A stretch of 28,580 nucleotides of DNA from Calcarisporiella thermophila CBS 279.70. Its lineage: Eukaryota > Calcarisporiellomycota. This document shows, one piece after another, positions 18,651 through 28,580 of the stretch. Positions within the stretch are counted from its first letter, which is position 1. Each line of letters opens with the position of its first letter. The notes beneath the pieces were generated by a model, which saw only the letters and a list, made by a program, of their open reading frames with translations, made no database searches and was not told the DNA's origin. The DNA is taken from assembly GCF_041956535.1 (NCBI RefSeq), contig NW_027192200.1:1-28580 (forward strand), given 5' to 3'. A program made the translations under genes and the position numbers.

Positions 18651-20662
18651 TAGAGGGAGGCTTAGTTCAAGCACTACTTCAAATTTCTTTCTCGAGTGAA
18701 CAAGCTGATGGGTGATGGTTTAGCCACCATTAGCTGTAATTTAGTAATATCTTTATTTTATAAATAAATATCAGAGCTGTAGATATAAACGTCAATTATA
18801 TACATTGAATTAGCTAACCACTTATACTCTTCTCTTTTGCTCTATTATAATTTACTCCTTTTATGAAAGAATATAAAGTAGCACGATACACAACCACAAA
18901 ATTGTCTAGAATTCTGTTAAATTAATTCCTATTTTACCTGGCTAAGCCTATTCTCTTTGTCCATTCTAAGCTAAATTTATATGGGAATGCATGGCTCACG
19001 TTTTTACACTAATTAAGCCATTAGATGTAAACAATAATTTTGTGGTAGCTGGAAACTCAAAAAAAGTAAAAGGCAGGTCTTTTCATATAACTATTAGTAT
19101 AAGTTATTTTTCTCTGCAATTCCTTTAGTCTCTTCAGAGAAACAGTGGGTAAAACTTAGGTTGAAAAGAGGGGGATAAATATAATGAAAATTAGACAAAA
19201 AATAATGCGCTCAATGGATTGACAATAAATGCATTTTGCTTAGGCCATTGTGATCCCGATGTAAAATTTTGAAGGAAACACGATTGCGCTTATTTTGAAT
19301 GACTAGAGGAATTCGTGAGAACGTCCGTATTTATTTCGGGATTGCAGTAATCTTGAAGTTCTATGGCAGATAGACATTTTTTTTAGATAATACTAGCCAA
19401 TATATATCTATCGAAGAATTTAGGAAGAAATGAAAATCTCGGTTTTTTTTATGAAAAGCCTATTATATTGGATCTATATTAAGTTATCACATATAATTTT
19501 AAAGTGTGGCATAGGTAAATCGCAAAGAGCGAGATAAGCATGAGCCATTAAAATAAGCTGGGGATGAATTACTATAGTTGGTGATTATCATAATAATAAC
19601 TACCGAATATGATAAGTTGAATACCCACGACCAAGAAAGCTTCTTCTTTAAGTGATTGTGAAAAAGGGGAACTCCTACAACTGATTCAAAGTTAAGTTTC
19701 CGTCTAACCATTTGGGCCACACAATGGTTTTATTTGGCCGGCAAAACATTAATGCTAAAACTATCGGTCCTCAATTTTATCTCCTTTACTACTTCAAAGT
19801 CACGCGTAGTTACACCGATTCCTTGGCAAATTCAATACATGAAACATTCGCCAAGATGTAGAGGCATTAATCAATATTACTGCATGCACTATACTGCCAA
19901 CCCACCGAAGTCCATTACTTCACGATAGTCTAGCTCTAGTGCGGAGCGAATATACTATGCTCGCCTTTTAGAGCAACTTCTTGAAATGGGGCTGTAAGGT
20001 ACAGATGAAGGGCCAGAAGTCGAAGAAGGAGGATTGGGCTCACATGATGCTTTTTTACCCCATGCTAATTGAAGGCTTTAGATCAACACTTCATTAGGCG
20101 GAGTCTTTCTGTAGGTCGCTTACTATCGCGCTAAAATTGGGATGACGGGCGTATGCGAGACACGATGAATTGTCATTTGTTCATTAAGCTTCATGTTGAT
20201 TTAGGAGAAATCGCAACTCCCTTCTTACTAGATTTAATATAACAATGCCTTGATACAAGCACTCAAGCCTGAGGATACTTCGACTAAATAACCCCCCCCC
20301 GGTCTCTACATGAAATATACTAAGGGGTTGTACAGTGCAGCCAAGATACTTATACCCTTTGTATTGTGAAACTTTGAACCTATGGGAAGTACAGAATCTA
20401 AGCAGAGTTTTACCCTGGTATTTCCTTGAAACTAAAGACAAAAAAAGGCTAAGAACTAGGTTCCAACCTGGAGGAAGGCTATTTTTACGTTGGAATCTTA
20501 TCTCCGTTTCTGTCGCGCACAAAACTTATTTTCATTTAAATACTAGTGAGATGCACCCAACTCTCCCTTGACTCATCTGTCATTTTGTCCCCGTTTCCTA
20601 TTTATCCGCCTCCTGTCCCAAGTCTCCCGCCAGATCGTTGCCTCGATTCTAAATTCCCACAG
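18651..20662. other. Long AT-rich spacer, no gene supported
   Basis: Short frames at 19499-19720 (-), 19734-19928 (+), 20184-20522 (-) and 20335-20571 (+) have no recognisable domain and overlap each other. A C-homopolymer (10 C) lies at 20291-20300. The last part includes the leader and promoter of the MFS gene, with C/T-rich sequence just before its ATG. Confidence 0.45.
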
Positions 20663-22325
20663 ATGACCACAATACATAAAAGTGAGGAGGCAGAAAAAGA
20701 CGTCGAAAAAGTAGCAGAGTCGTCTTTGTCATCTGATACTCAAGATTCAGTCGTATGCACGCGACTTGTCAGGAAACTCGACCTACGGATATTTCCTTCG
20801 TTATGCTTTATGTATCTTCTGAGTTACCTAGATCGTGGCAACATTGGGAATGCTAAAATTGTAGGATTAGATGAGGACCTTGGAATGAGCTCAATTCAAT
20901 ACCAGACATGCTTGAGCATCTTCTACGTGGGCTATGTTCTAGGTTGGTGTGTTAACTGACTGACTTCAAACCAATATCTATATCCTATCTTCTTTAATTT
21001 GGTTGTTTGTTTTTTACTAATTTAACAACTCGCTTATACAGGAGAGATACCTAGCAATATTGTGATGAGACGATGGAAACCTAGCGTTTGGCTGGCTATT
21101 ATCATGATTGCGTGGGGTACTATTGGGGCTTGTATGGCCGCCGTCCAGAATTTCGCTGGCCTCGCCACGACAAGAATCTTGTTAGGATTTGCTGAGGCCG
21201 GATTCTTCCCCGGTGTTATCTACTACCTATCTCTTTTCTACCCTCGAAAGGAAATGGCACGACGAGTCGGCCTCTTCTGGTCGTTTGGCTCAATGGCAGG
21301 CGCATTTGGAGGTTTGCTGGCGGGTGCGATTACTCAAATACAACATACACTCCGCCCGTGGCAGTGGTTATTTGTATTAGAGGGCGTCCCTACAATTCTG
21401 GCGGCCTTTTGGTGTTTATTTTACCTGCCCGATTCGCCCGAGTCTGCTAAGTTCCTGAGTGTAGAGGAAAGAGAATATGCGGTGCGACGAATGCGCGAGG
21501 ATGCCGGTGTTGCTCATGATCATTCTTGGACTTGGGCGCATTTTTGGTCCGTATTTACGGACTGGAAGGTATACGCCTATATGGTAATTACAGTACCAAT
21601 GGTTTTTAAATAATCTTTAAAAAAAAACGCGCTCTGATGAGAATATCTATGCTTCAATGGCTGGCATTTGTTTCACCATATAGCTTATGTACATAACAGG
21701 CACATCGGCACTTCAGGGTGTCACTCTCTTTCTGCCATCCATCATCCGAGATCTAGGACAATTTACTAGCACGAAGGCGCAACTACTGACTGTGCCACCC
21801 TATATAGCCGGCTTTATTTTTACCCTTATAATTAGCTGGTCGTCAGACCGGCTGCTCGAACGAGGATATCATATGCTCCTTACCAATGCTTTTATACTTA
21901 CCGGATTCTTTATCTTGATGTTTTCTGATCATGGGCTGGTCGGGTTGCGTCTGTTTGGTGCCATCTTAGTCACTGCAGGGACCTATGCCAATGTTCCCCC
22001 GAAAGTGTCCTGGTTCAATAATAACTTTGCTGGATTGTCTCGTCGAGCCGTCGCGGCCGCTGCCATCGTGTCTGTGGGGACTATCGGAGGGGCCATTGGT
22101 GGTCAAATATACTATGACCCTCCAAATTACTTCAACGGCAACCTGATATCCGTAGTCCTTGTCAGCATACAGACCGTGGTTGTTATCTTGGTGAAGTTTG
22201 CTTTAGCCAGAGAAAATCGTCGTAAACGTTCCATGTCGGAGGAGGAGAAGCAGAAGGCTTTGGCACGGTTTGGCGACTCGGATTTGGCGGGGGATAGGCA
22301 CCCGGATTACATGTATACTCTATAG
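20663..22325 (+). CDS. MFS anion:cation symporter, Dal5/Tna1-type permease
   Basis: Three exons, 20663-20942, 21042-21583 and 21684-22325, with GT-AG introns of 99 and 100 bp, give 487 residues. The start at 20663 opens a hydrophilic acidic N-terminus (about 40 residues) typical of the family. Signature blocks: LDLRIFPSLCFMYLLSYLDR followed by GNIGNA (TM1 region), YVGYVLGEIPSNI across intron 1, RILLGFAEAGFFPGVIYYLS (TM4-5) and a central loop with LPDSPESAKFL. Intron 2 sits between the two six-helix halves (VYAYM / LMYITG). This is the fungal anion:cation symporter family, which takes up allantoate, nicotinate, pantothenate, biotin or other organic acids; substrate cannot be told. Plasma membrane, 12 helices. 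Its 3' end faces the P450 gene 405 bp away. Both introns contain CTAA-type branch sequences (TTACTAATTT in the first). No damage seen. Confidence 0.92.
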
Positions 22326-22730
22326 CATCCCTTCACTTGTTTTCATCCCATGACTATTCCTCCAGATCGAATTGTAAAGCTTTTGATCCATTATTATTGT
22401 ACCTCTAATGTAAGGAAATTCTATATAAAAGTATCTCAACTTAAAAAATGAGCCAGTAGTCTATTGGGAATGAGTTAAGGAGGACAGTTTGGCTTAATGA
22501 CAGATTCGACCATAAAAGGCTTTCCCCATTTCTGGCCAAGAAATTTAGTTTGAAATTGCTTTTTGCTTCTTCCAGGGTCCGATATCCAAGTGGCCAAGTT
22601 CCGTGGCCAAATGCCAAATTGAAATCGTTGCATACAATTATATGTCCAGTTTATTTGAGTGTTTCTTCTTAAAATATTGACAATGCTGACAAAATGAATC
22701 TGTGATTGCTATTAATTTTTAATCTCGGTG
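22326..22730. other. Convergent intergenic region between MFS and P450 genes
   Basis: Shared 3' region of two genes that end toward each other. AT-rich, no gene. Around 22530-22620 the word TGGCCAA recurs (TCTGGCCAAGAAAT, AGTGGCCAAGTTCC, CGTGGCCAAATGCC), a small local repetition without known role. Confidence 0.5.
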
Positions 22731-24278
22731 CTACGCATCCGATTTGCTATCGCGAAGGCGAACTTTCATCATAAGACCATTCCCAGGGCACAGAGTGAAG
22801 GCCGTCCGATACTCCATCGTAAAACCAGGCGCCAGTGAAAACTCGTATCGACGAAGTAATGTGGCTAATACAAACTTCATCTCAGCCATTGCAAGACCTT
22901 GTCCCATGCAATTGCGAGGGCCATAGCTAAAGGGAAAATAGGATCCTGGGACGATGGGCTTGTGGTTGCTGCTATCAAAACGTTCCGGATCAAATACATC
23001 AGGCTCGTCCCACAAACGCGGGTCACGATGCACAGGATAGTTCCAGAGGTAGAGTGAAGTATTTTTTGGAATAATAGTCCCCTTCACATTGGTATCCTGG
23101 GCGAGCTTGCGAATTGTACCGAATCCAGGGCCATGCATCCGAAGGGTTTCTTTGATGACCATTGTAAGATAGCTCAGCTTTCCTAAATCGTTCTCTGGCA
23201 TTAAGACAGATGGATTCGGAATCACCATATCAAGCTCCTGACGTATTTTCTCCAAGATGGGCCTATTTGTTGGTTGGCAAAGCTCGTTGAGACAGAACGA
23301 CATTGTATGTGCAGTAGGATCACCTCCTGCTACCAGGAACGTAACATAGTTGTCGACGAGTTCTCCATGGCTGAACATATAGGAGCCATCCTGCTTTTTC
23401 GCAGTCGCTAGGATCTCGAAAATATAGTTTCCGACTCGACCCCCCTTTTCCAAGCGTTCACGGGCATCTCGCACCGATCTCTCTCCTAAGGCTCTAAGCG
23501 TTGCAATATCCTGGTGCATTTTCCGCGTCACAGACAAAATTGGAATATGTCCTCGCAAGGGAAACATGGCACACTTGATCAATTCCGGAAGAATGGAGCG
23601 TAATAGTTGCATAATCTCACAGTCTTCGCTCTGTTTGAGAGCATCGAATCGACAGCCAAAGGCTAGCTCCCCCAGAATATCCACCGTCAGCAGGATCATC
23701 TCGACGCTCATATCCACCACGGAATCCTCTTCGGCAGCTCTGTCCAACTTTTCCAGGAGGATTTGAGCATAGTGCTGCATGGCTGGGTGTTGTTCGCGAA
23801 TCATCTTTGGTGCGAAGGCAGGAGAAAGGCTCTTTCTCTGTTGCTTCCATAAGAACTGATTCATTTGCGAAAATAGCCCATTGCCGGAGAGATGTTGGAA
23901 TCCCTTGTAGACAAGAGGATCTTTCGCATAGTTCTTATTAGCAATTTCGGCCACCACCTCCGGGTCCCCCACAAACACGATCCGTTGGAACCAAGACCAA
24001 ACCTGAAAGATCTGGCCGTATTTACGATTCCAGGCAACCCAGTGTTTATGGGCATCATCCGAGATAAGCTCCTCTAGGTTGCCCGACAGTAGTTTGCCCT
24101 TGGGACCGGGGAATTGTGCAGTGGCTCTCCAGAGTTGATATACCCACTTCACCGAAGGAACCCCTACGAAGACGGCCAATGCGACGGACACCATGGTTGT
24201 TTTCGTGTTGAACTTCAACTCGGGGAAATTACGCGGATCGATTCGCGTAATAGCGAGTAGTAGGTTGGAATTGGCCAT
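22731..24278 (-). CDS. Cytochrome P450 monooxygenase
   Basis: 515 residues, one exon, complete. An N-terminal membrane anchor (about residues 29-50) is followed by the proline hinge FPGP. Core motifs: C-helix W-K-Q-Q-R, I-helix AGGDPTAHT (317-325), K-helix ETLR (377-380), PERF, and heme loop FSYGPRNCMG with Cys457 as heme ligand. It is a microsomal class II enzyme, needing NADPH-P450 reductase, and resembles the CYP4/fatty-acid-hydroxylase-like clan by its K-helix and heme loop; substrate unknown. In the I-helix the normal A-G-x-D-T-T reads A-G-G-D-P-T, so the catalytic Thr position is Pro with Thr one place later. Gene is divergent from the ABC transporter and tail to tail with the MFS gene. 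No introns. Confidence 0.93.
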   Translation of the reverse strand: MANSNLLLAITRIDPRNFPELKFNTKTTMVSVALAVFVGVPSVKWVYQLWRATAQFPGPKGKLLSGNLEELISDDAHKHWVAWNRKYGQIFQVWSWFQRIVFVGDPEVVAEIANKNYAKDPLVYKGFQHLSGNGLFSQMNQFLWKQQRKSLSPAFAPKMIREQHPAMQHYAQILLEKLDRAAEEDSVVDMSVEMILLTVDILGELAFGCRFDALKQSEDCEIMQLLRSILPELIKCAMFPLRGHIPILSVTRKMHQDIATLRALGERSVRDARERLEKGGRVGNYIFEILATAKKQDGSYMFSHGELVDNYVTFLVAGGDPTAHTMSFCLNELCQPTNRPILEKIRQELDMVIPNPSVLMPENDLGKLSYLTMVIKETLRMHGPGFGTIRKLAQDTNVKGTIIPKNTSLYLWNYPVHRDPRLWDEPDVFDPERFDSSNHKPIVPGSYFPFSYGPRNCMGQGLAMAEMKFVLATLLRRYEFSLAPGFTMEYRTAFTLCPGNGLMMKVRLRDSKSDA

Positions 24279-24342
24279 GGTAGAATAGGAACAACAGTCA
24301 ATACCGATATTTGGACAAAATAAACATGGACTTCAGTGCTGA

Positions 24343-24350
24343 TATTTATA
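24343..24350 (-). promoter_or_regulatory. TATA box for the P450 gene
   Basis: Minus strand reads TATAAATA, 65-72 bp before the P450 start codon at 24278. Sequence and spacing fit a core promoter with a leader of about 40 bases. Confidence 0.6.
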
Positions 24351-25609
24351 GAGAGAGCGCGTCTTCCTGATATTTCCAACGGGGCTTTGGGGTTTCAAAA
24401 TGTCGTTTTCGAGCGCTATTTCGTGTAAGGTTGCTTCTGCTACTCTCGTGCTGTAACCGAGCGAGGATGTTGAACCGCCTTTCCCACTCCTACTCTCTCC
24501 AAATAGCTTGGATCCGCTATTCAGCCATTCGAGATGAGACCACAAATGTAACTCCTGCCATAGCATAACCACTCATTCAAAACATTTTCTACTTCACAAG
24601 GGGCTGAGTGAATTGGCATCGGCATGTCTTTTCCTTATATTATTATGTCTGAGTAGGCTTGTGCTTATCTTGTACCTTAGCACATGGCCGGCAGCCGCTG
24701 CTTTGAGGAAACCTTATTAAATGGATAGGCTAGGGTTTGCTTTCAGAAGACTGCGAGAGCAATTGATCTCAGTCCGACTTTGAACCGAAGATAACGCAGT
24801 TGATGATAAAGCCAAGTCCTTGCTTGCTTTAAACATGGAGGCCGAAGCTGCTTTTCCAGCGCAATGGCAGTACGCACCTTATTCTCTTGGCATTCATTGA
24901 CACAAGGCATCTATAGTGTCTATTTGCATAAATAGAATTGGCAAGGCTACACATGCTTTTCAATTTCTAAATTTTCAACCACGATTGAAACCCAGGCGGC
25001 CTTGTAGGAGGAGGAGCAAGCGCGAAGTTGTGGATGCTGAAAAGAACTCTGTTTTTGCTTTGATCTTCAAGGCCGTTTTGATGCTTAATTAATTGGTAGC
25101 GGCCGGGTCGTCCTTGGCACAAATTGCTTGCTGCCCTCGCCCTCCCCTCTGTGGTGCTACTCTCTCTGCTGCTTGATTTGCAAAATCCTGCCAGCGGGAG
25201 GCCCGATTTCGTGTCACTCTGAATATTAACAGAGCTTTTTCGCTCGCCATCGGTAAAATTGGGAAATCGCCGCGAATACCAGCCGTTATATAAGCCAATA
25301 TGGAGGCCATCGAGCCCTTTCCCTTGATCTCTTTCCCCGAATCTCCTTTTTTAGTCATAGTCTCCATCAATTCATGCTTGGCTGCTCGTGGTCTCTCTCG
25401 ACTCCATTATAGCCACAAAGTATTAGGCTACTTGCTATCGTTTTGCTTTGAGCTCTCTCTAACGGCCGATCCTTTCTGCTTTATTATTCAGGCTGAAATC
25501 TCATCTAGAAATCCTTGCGGGGTGAAGAATTCCGGCCTCATCTCTATTCGAACACTCTCTCAAGGATCATCTCGATTCTGGATTAGACGAGGACAATCAA
25601 GCAAGAGTC
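24351..25609. other. Divergent promoter region between P450 and ABC transporter
   Basis: About 1.3 kb separate the two start codons. No gene supported; open frames at 24333-24572 (-), 25089-25370 (-) and 25300-25638 (+) lack recognisable content, and the last overlaps the ABC start in another frame. TATATAAG at 25287-25294, followed by a C/T-rich stretch, may be the ABC core promoter; it would give a leader near 300 bases, possibly with an intron. Shared regulation of the pair from this region is plausible but not shown. Confidence 0.45.
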
Positions 25610-28580
25610 ATGTCGCCCCTAGCATACATCACCTTTAGCCAAGTCTGGCCGCTTATTCAACGTGCCAAACAGCATGCGCTTTCACTAAAGGACTTTCTTC
25701 CGCTGGACAAGGGGAACTCGGCAAATCAACTTTCCTCTATGCTTACTGCTCATTGGGAAGAATCCGAGAATCCCAGTTTGCTCCGAGCCTTGGCATATGT
25801 GATGCGTGTGGATGCAATCAAAGCATTGCTGTTTGGGCTATTGCTCTCCGCGTTCAAGATCGTAGAAATCGCAGAGCTCTACAATTTCCTGGAGGCATTG
25901 CAAAACAAGGGCAAAGTTCCCGTGGGAGAATTGGTAGGACATGCTTTTGGCGTCATTCTTGCCGTATTGTTGCACGCCATCTTCCATCACCAATATTTTT
26001 ACGTTGCCCTTCGTGCTGGAGTAAGAATGCGTGTTGCGCTTACAGGCTTTCTTTACCGCAAGATCATGCTGGCCGACAAATCATTTATCAATAGTGGCCA
26101 AGTGCTGAATCTTATATCCAACGATGTCCAGAGGTTCGAGGATGGGTCATCGGTCTTCGCATTTGCGATCATAGGCCCAGTAGAATCAATCGTGATTTTG
26201 GGGGTCATCTGGCGCTTCTTGGGGATCATCGCTCTGGCAGGATATGGGTGTCTAGCTCTCCTGATACCGCTGAATACAATCTTCGCAAGACGGTTTAGCC
26301 GACAGCGGAAAATGGTCGTGACCAAGCGTGATGACCGAGTCGGCCTGCTGGAGTCGGTTATTTCTTTTATGGACGTGGTCAAAATGTACACCTGGGAGCA
26401 GCCGATGATTCAGCGCATTTTGGGATATCGCACAAAAGAGTTGAAATATCTGCGCAAATCGGCCAACCTTAAAGCCTTCAACGAGTCGCTGTTCTTCTCC
26501 GCACCAATTATCATCGGATATGTTACGTTTGGCGCGTATTTCCTGGTGAGAGGTGAGTCTCCAGCCAGTACCACTGTAGTCACCGTACTCGGGTATCTTA
26601 GCATCACCAGAATGACCATGTACAGTTTTTTCCCAAAATCTATCGAAATGATCACGGAATGCAGCGTTTCACTAAGTCGTCTCGAGACATTGCTGCATTC
26701 GCTTAAGGGTAAACCAAAGGCAATGGACCGTGTTGTGAAGACTGATTTACCCTGCGAGGAAGGAGTCTCGCTTTCGGTTGATCGTTGCGCATTTGCATGG
26801 CCTGGCTCTGAAATACCAGTGTTGAAGGATGTCACCCTCACACTGGGGCAGAGAGAGCACCTGCTGGTGGCTGGCCAAAGTGGGTCCGCAAAATCCTCCC
26901 TTCTCCTCGGCCTTTTGGATCAGATAGATATTCCGTCCGGTAGTGTTCACCTCAATGGGAGAGCCAGCTATTCATCCCAGGTGGCTTGGCTCTTCAACGG
27001 CACAATCCAAGAGAATATCATATTTGGGCTCGAATATGACGAAGAGCGATTTAAGAGGGTCATTAGAGCCTGTGCGCTCGAAGACGATTTACGCCATTTC
27101 CCCGAGCGTGAGCATAAAGTAGTAGAGGAACGTGGGGCAAATCTTAGCGGCGGTCAACAGGCCCGAATTAACTTGGCCAGAGCCGTATATGCCGACGCGG
27201 ATATTTACCTCTTGGATGATCCCCTGAGCGCTGTGGATTCGCGTGTTGCCTGGCACATCATCCAAGAATGTATACATGGCTTCTTGAAAGACAAAGCTGT
27301 GGTTTTAGTCACGCATCAGCTCCAATATGCGAATGAGTTCGAACGGATAGCGCTGGTCGAAGGTGGCACGGTCAGTATTCTGCATTACACTGATATTTAT
27401 CCCGAACTCTCTCCTACCGCCGAGATGATCTATAGGTTATCTAAGGCCAAGGATAGTGGGACAAATGAGACTCAAGTGGTGCCACAGGAGAAAGGACCAG
27501 AGACAGAGAAGGAGATACGTGTGACCCATGTCGAGGAGAAGCCTGCAGAGAAAGAGAAATCCAGTGGCGATGACGCCCAGCGAAGTGGCATCCCGTGGAG
27601 TCTTTACTGGGTTTATTTCCGAGCTGGCACACCTGCTCTAGGGGCTGTCTTGTTGCTAATTTTATTAACCGGTGGCCAGATTGTCTCTATCATGACTGAG
27701 GTTTGGCTTCTCAAGTGGACAGGCGGCAAGTCTTCAACCGATCTCATAGCCTATACTGTTCTGGCCGCATGCACTTTGTTAATATCTTCAGCTCGATCCG
27801 CTTTCTTCTTCTACGTTGCCTTGTCATCAGCTGCCAACTTGTTCAAGGAGATGCTGAGCGCCGTTATCTACTCTCCTGTATCTTTCTTCAGGGACAATGA
27901 AATCGGGTCGATTCTAAATAGATTGACCAAGGATCAGACCATCGTTGAGGAGATGCTGCCCCTGGTTTTTTTCGACTTTGTGCAGTGCGCTTACATTATT
28001 GCGGCCAACGTATTTTTCGCTTGCTCTAATAACTATTACGCATTCATCGTCGTGGTACCATTGGCCTGGTTATTTATATATTACCGTCGTACCTATCTCG
28101 CTGCATCCCGGCAGATCAAGAGACTAGAGGCCCAGAGTCGCGGACCAGTGTATTCTCAGCTGAGTTGTAGTTTGCAAGGGTTGTCCACCATCCGTGCGGC
28201 TGGCGCTGAACAGATGATGGTTAGAGTTTTCGAAGAGAAACAGGATAGATGCACCAACTACACGCTGCATTTCATCCTTTCCTCTAGGTGGCTAGGATTC
28301 CGACTGGATCAATTGGCTGTTGCTCTATTGGCTTTCTGCGTCATTCTTTCATCTGCAATTAACTTGGGCGATTCATCAATGGTTGGCTTGGCATTGACCT
28401 ATATCATTCAGCTGATGGGTGTCCTCCAATGGTGCACTCGACAAAGTGCTGAAGTGGAAAACATGATGGTTAGCGTGGAGCGGATCCACGAGTACACCAA
28501 ATTAGAACCTGAGGGTGCTAATCGAGTTGCAGTCAAGCCACCCGAAGAATGGCCTTCCCAAGGAAATATCGAGTTCAACC
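25610..28580 (+). CDS. ABCC-type (MRP4-like) ABC transporter, 3' end outside window
   Basis: An uninterrupted frame of 990 codons from ATG 25610 to the window edge. Order: short cytosolic N-terminus, TMD1 (about residues 65-365), NBD1 (about 395-590), charged linker, TMD2 (about 665-960), then the first residues of NBD2 (WPSQGNIEF at the edge). There is no extra N-terminal TMD0, so it is of the short ABCC4/MRP4 kind. NBD1 has Walker A GQSGSAKSS (422-430), Q-loop YSSQVAWLFNGTIQENI, signature LSGGQ (512-516), Walker B LLDDP (Asp536-Asp537) and H-loop His569. Asp in place of the catalytic Glu after Walker B is the normal ABCC NBD1 state. Ala427 in place of the last Walker A Gly is not. ABCC proteins export conjugates and organic anions across plasma or vacuolar membrane. 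Intronless over nearly 3 kb. Divergent from the P450, so joint function in export of oxidised compounds is plausible. Confidence 0.93.
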   Translation, partial: MSPLAYITFSQVWPLIQRAKQHALSLKDFLPLDKGNSANQLSSMLTAHWEESENPSLLRALAYVMRVDAIKALLFGLLLSAFKIVEIAELYNFLEALQNKGKVPVGELVGHAFGVILAVLLHAIFHHQYFYVALRAGVRMRVALTGFLYRKIMLADKSFINSGQVLNLISNDVQRFEDGSSVFAFAIIGPVESIVILGVIWRFLGIIALAGYGCLALLIPLNTIFARRFSRQRKMVVTKRDDRVGLLESVISFMDVVKMYTWEQPMIQRILGYRTKELKYLRKSANLKAFNESLFFSAPIIIGYVTFGAYFLVRGESPASTTVVTVLGYLSITRMTMYSFFPKSIEMITECSVSLSRLETLLHSLKGKPKAMDRVVKTDLPCEEGVSLSVDRCAFAWPGSEIPVLKDVTLTLGQREHLLVAGQSGSAKSSLLLGLLDQIDIPSGSVHLNGRASYSSQVAWLFNGTIQENIIFGLEYDEERFKRVIRACALEDDLRHFPEREHKVVEERGANLSGGQQARINLARAVYADADIYLLDDPLSAVDSRVAWHIIQECIHGFLKDKAVVLVTHQLQYANEFERIALVEGGTVSILHYTDIYPELSPTAEMIYRLSKAKDSGTNETQVVPQEKGPETEKEIRVTHVEEKPAEKEKSSGDDAQRSGIPWSLYWVYFRAGTPALGAVLLLILLTGGQIVSIMTEVWLLKWTGGKSSTDLIAYTVLAACTLLISSARSAFFFYVALSSAANLFKEMLSAVIYSPVSFFRDNEIGSILNRLTKDQTIVEEMLPLVFFDFVQCAYIIAANVFFACSNNYYAFIVVVPLAWLFIYYRRTYLAASRQIKRLEAQSRGPVYSQLSCSLQGLSTIRAAGAEQMMVRVFEEKQDRCTNYTLHFILSSRWLGFRLDQLAVALLAFCVILSSAINLGDSSMVGLALTYIIQLMGVLQWCTRQSAEVENMMVSVERIHEYTKLEPEGANRVAVKPPEEWPSQGNIEFN

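Noticed and set aside
25300-25638. 112-codon frame before the ABC transporter
   Set aside because: Overlaps the ABC start in another frame and shows no recognisable domain; it lies in the probable leader.
1-28580. CRISPR array, rRNA or tRNA genes
   Set aside because: No spaced direct repeats, no rRNA-like conserved stretches and no convincing tRNA cloverleaf were seen.

Overview
The window reads as the left end of a eukaryotic, probably fungal, chromosome. It starts with about 95 bp of (CCTAA)n, the C-rich strand of a TTAGG telomere. Genes show short GT-AG introns (59-100 bp), fungal-type families (FluG-like amidohydrolase/glutamine-synthetase fusion, Dal5-type MFS permease, P450, ABCC transporter), small cysteine-rich secreted proteins, decayed Tc1/mariner copies and a DIRS/Ngaro-style tyrosine recombinase, all in AT-rich spacers. 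An early-diverging fungus, for example an insect-associated lineage, is my inference. The repeat unit is the one best known from arthropods, but it runs directly into fungal-type coding sequence.

Layout. 1-95: telomere. 98-2361 (+): a FluG-like gene cut off at its 5' side exactly where the telomere begins; nine introns can be placed so that the remaining 554 codons read without a stop. 2729-3055: Tc1-like transposase fossil. 3220-3915 (-): six-pass AIG1/FAR-17a-like membrane protein in a GC-richer island. 4430-4825 (-): secreted BP74-like domain protein. 5131-6866: tyrosine recombinase element with a one-base frameshift, plus a second copy of its last 66 bp. 6986-7948 (-): intronless ACMSD-type amidohydrolase/decarboxylase. 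8620-8850: second Tc1 fossil. 10098-10415 (+): putative small secreted protein. 11540-12236: inverted-repeat element whose centre is an assembly gap of 447 N. 13085-13393 (-) and 18279-18650 (+): cysteine-rich secreted proteins. 14720-15250: a frame broken by two TAA codons. 16230-16570: third Tc1 fossil.

The right end (20663-28580) is denser: a spliced MFS anion:cation symporter (+), a cytochrome P450 (-) and a long ABCC-type ABC transporter (+) that runs off the window at the start of its second nucleotide-binding domain. The P450 and ABC genes are head to head over about 1.3 kb, and the MFS and P450 genes are tail to tail. Import, oxidation and export functions side by side suggest a detoxification or metabolite-handling cluster; no biosynthetic backbone enzyme is seen.

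The most striking observation is the telomere joined flush to the inside of a conserved gene, which looks like a healed chromosome break. The rest is typical subtelomeric content: lone metabolic genes, secreted proteins and transposon debris. I did not find a clear, wholly new multi-gene system.
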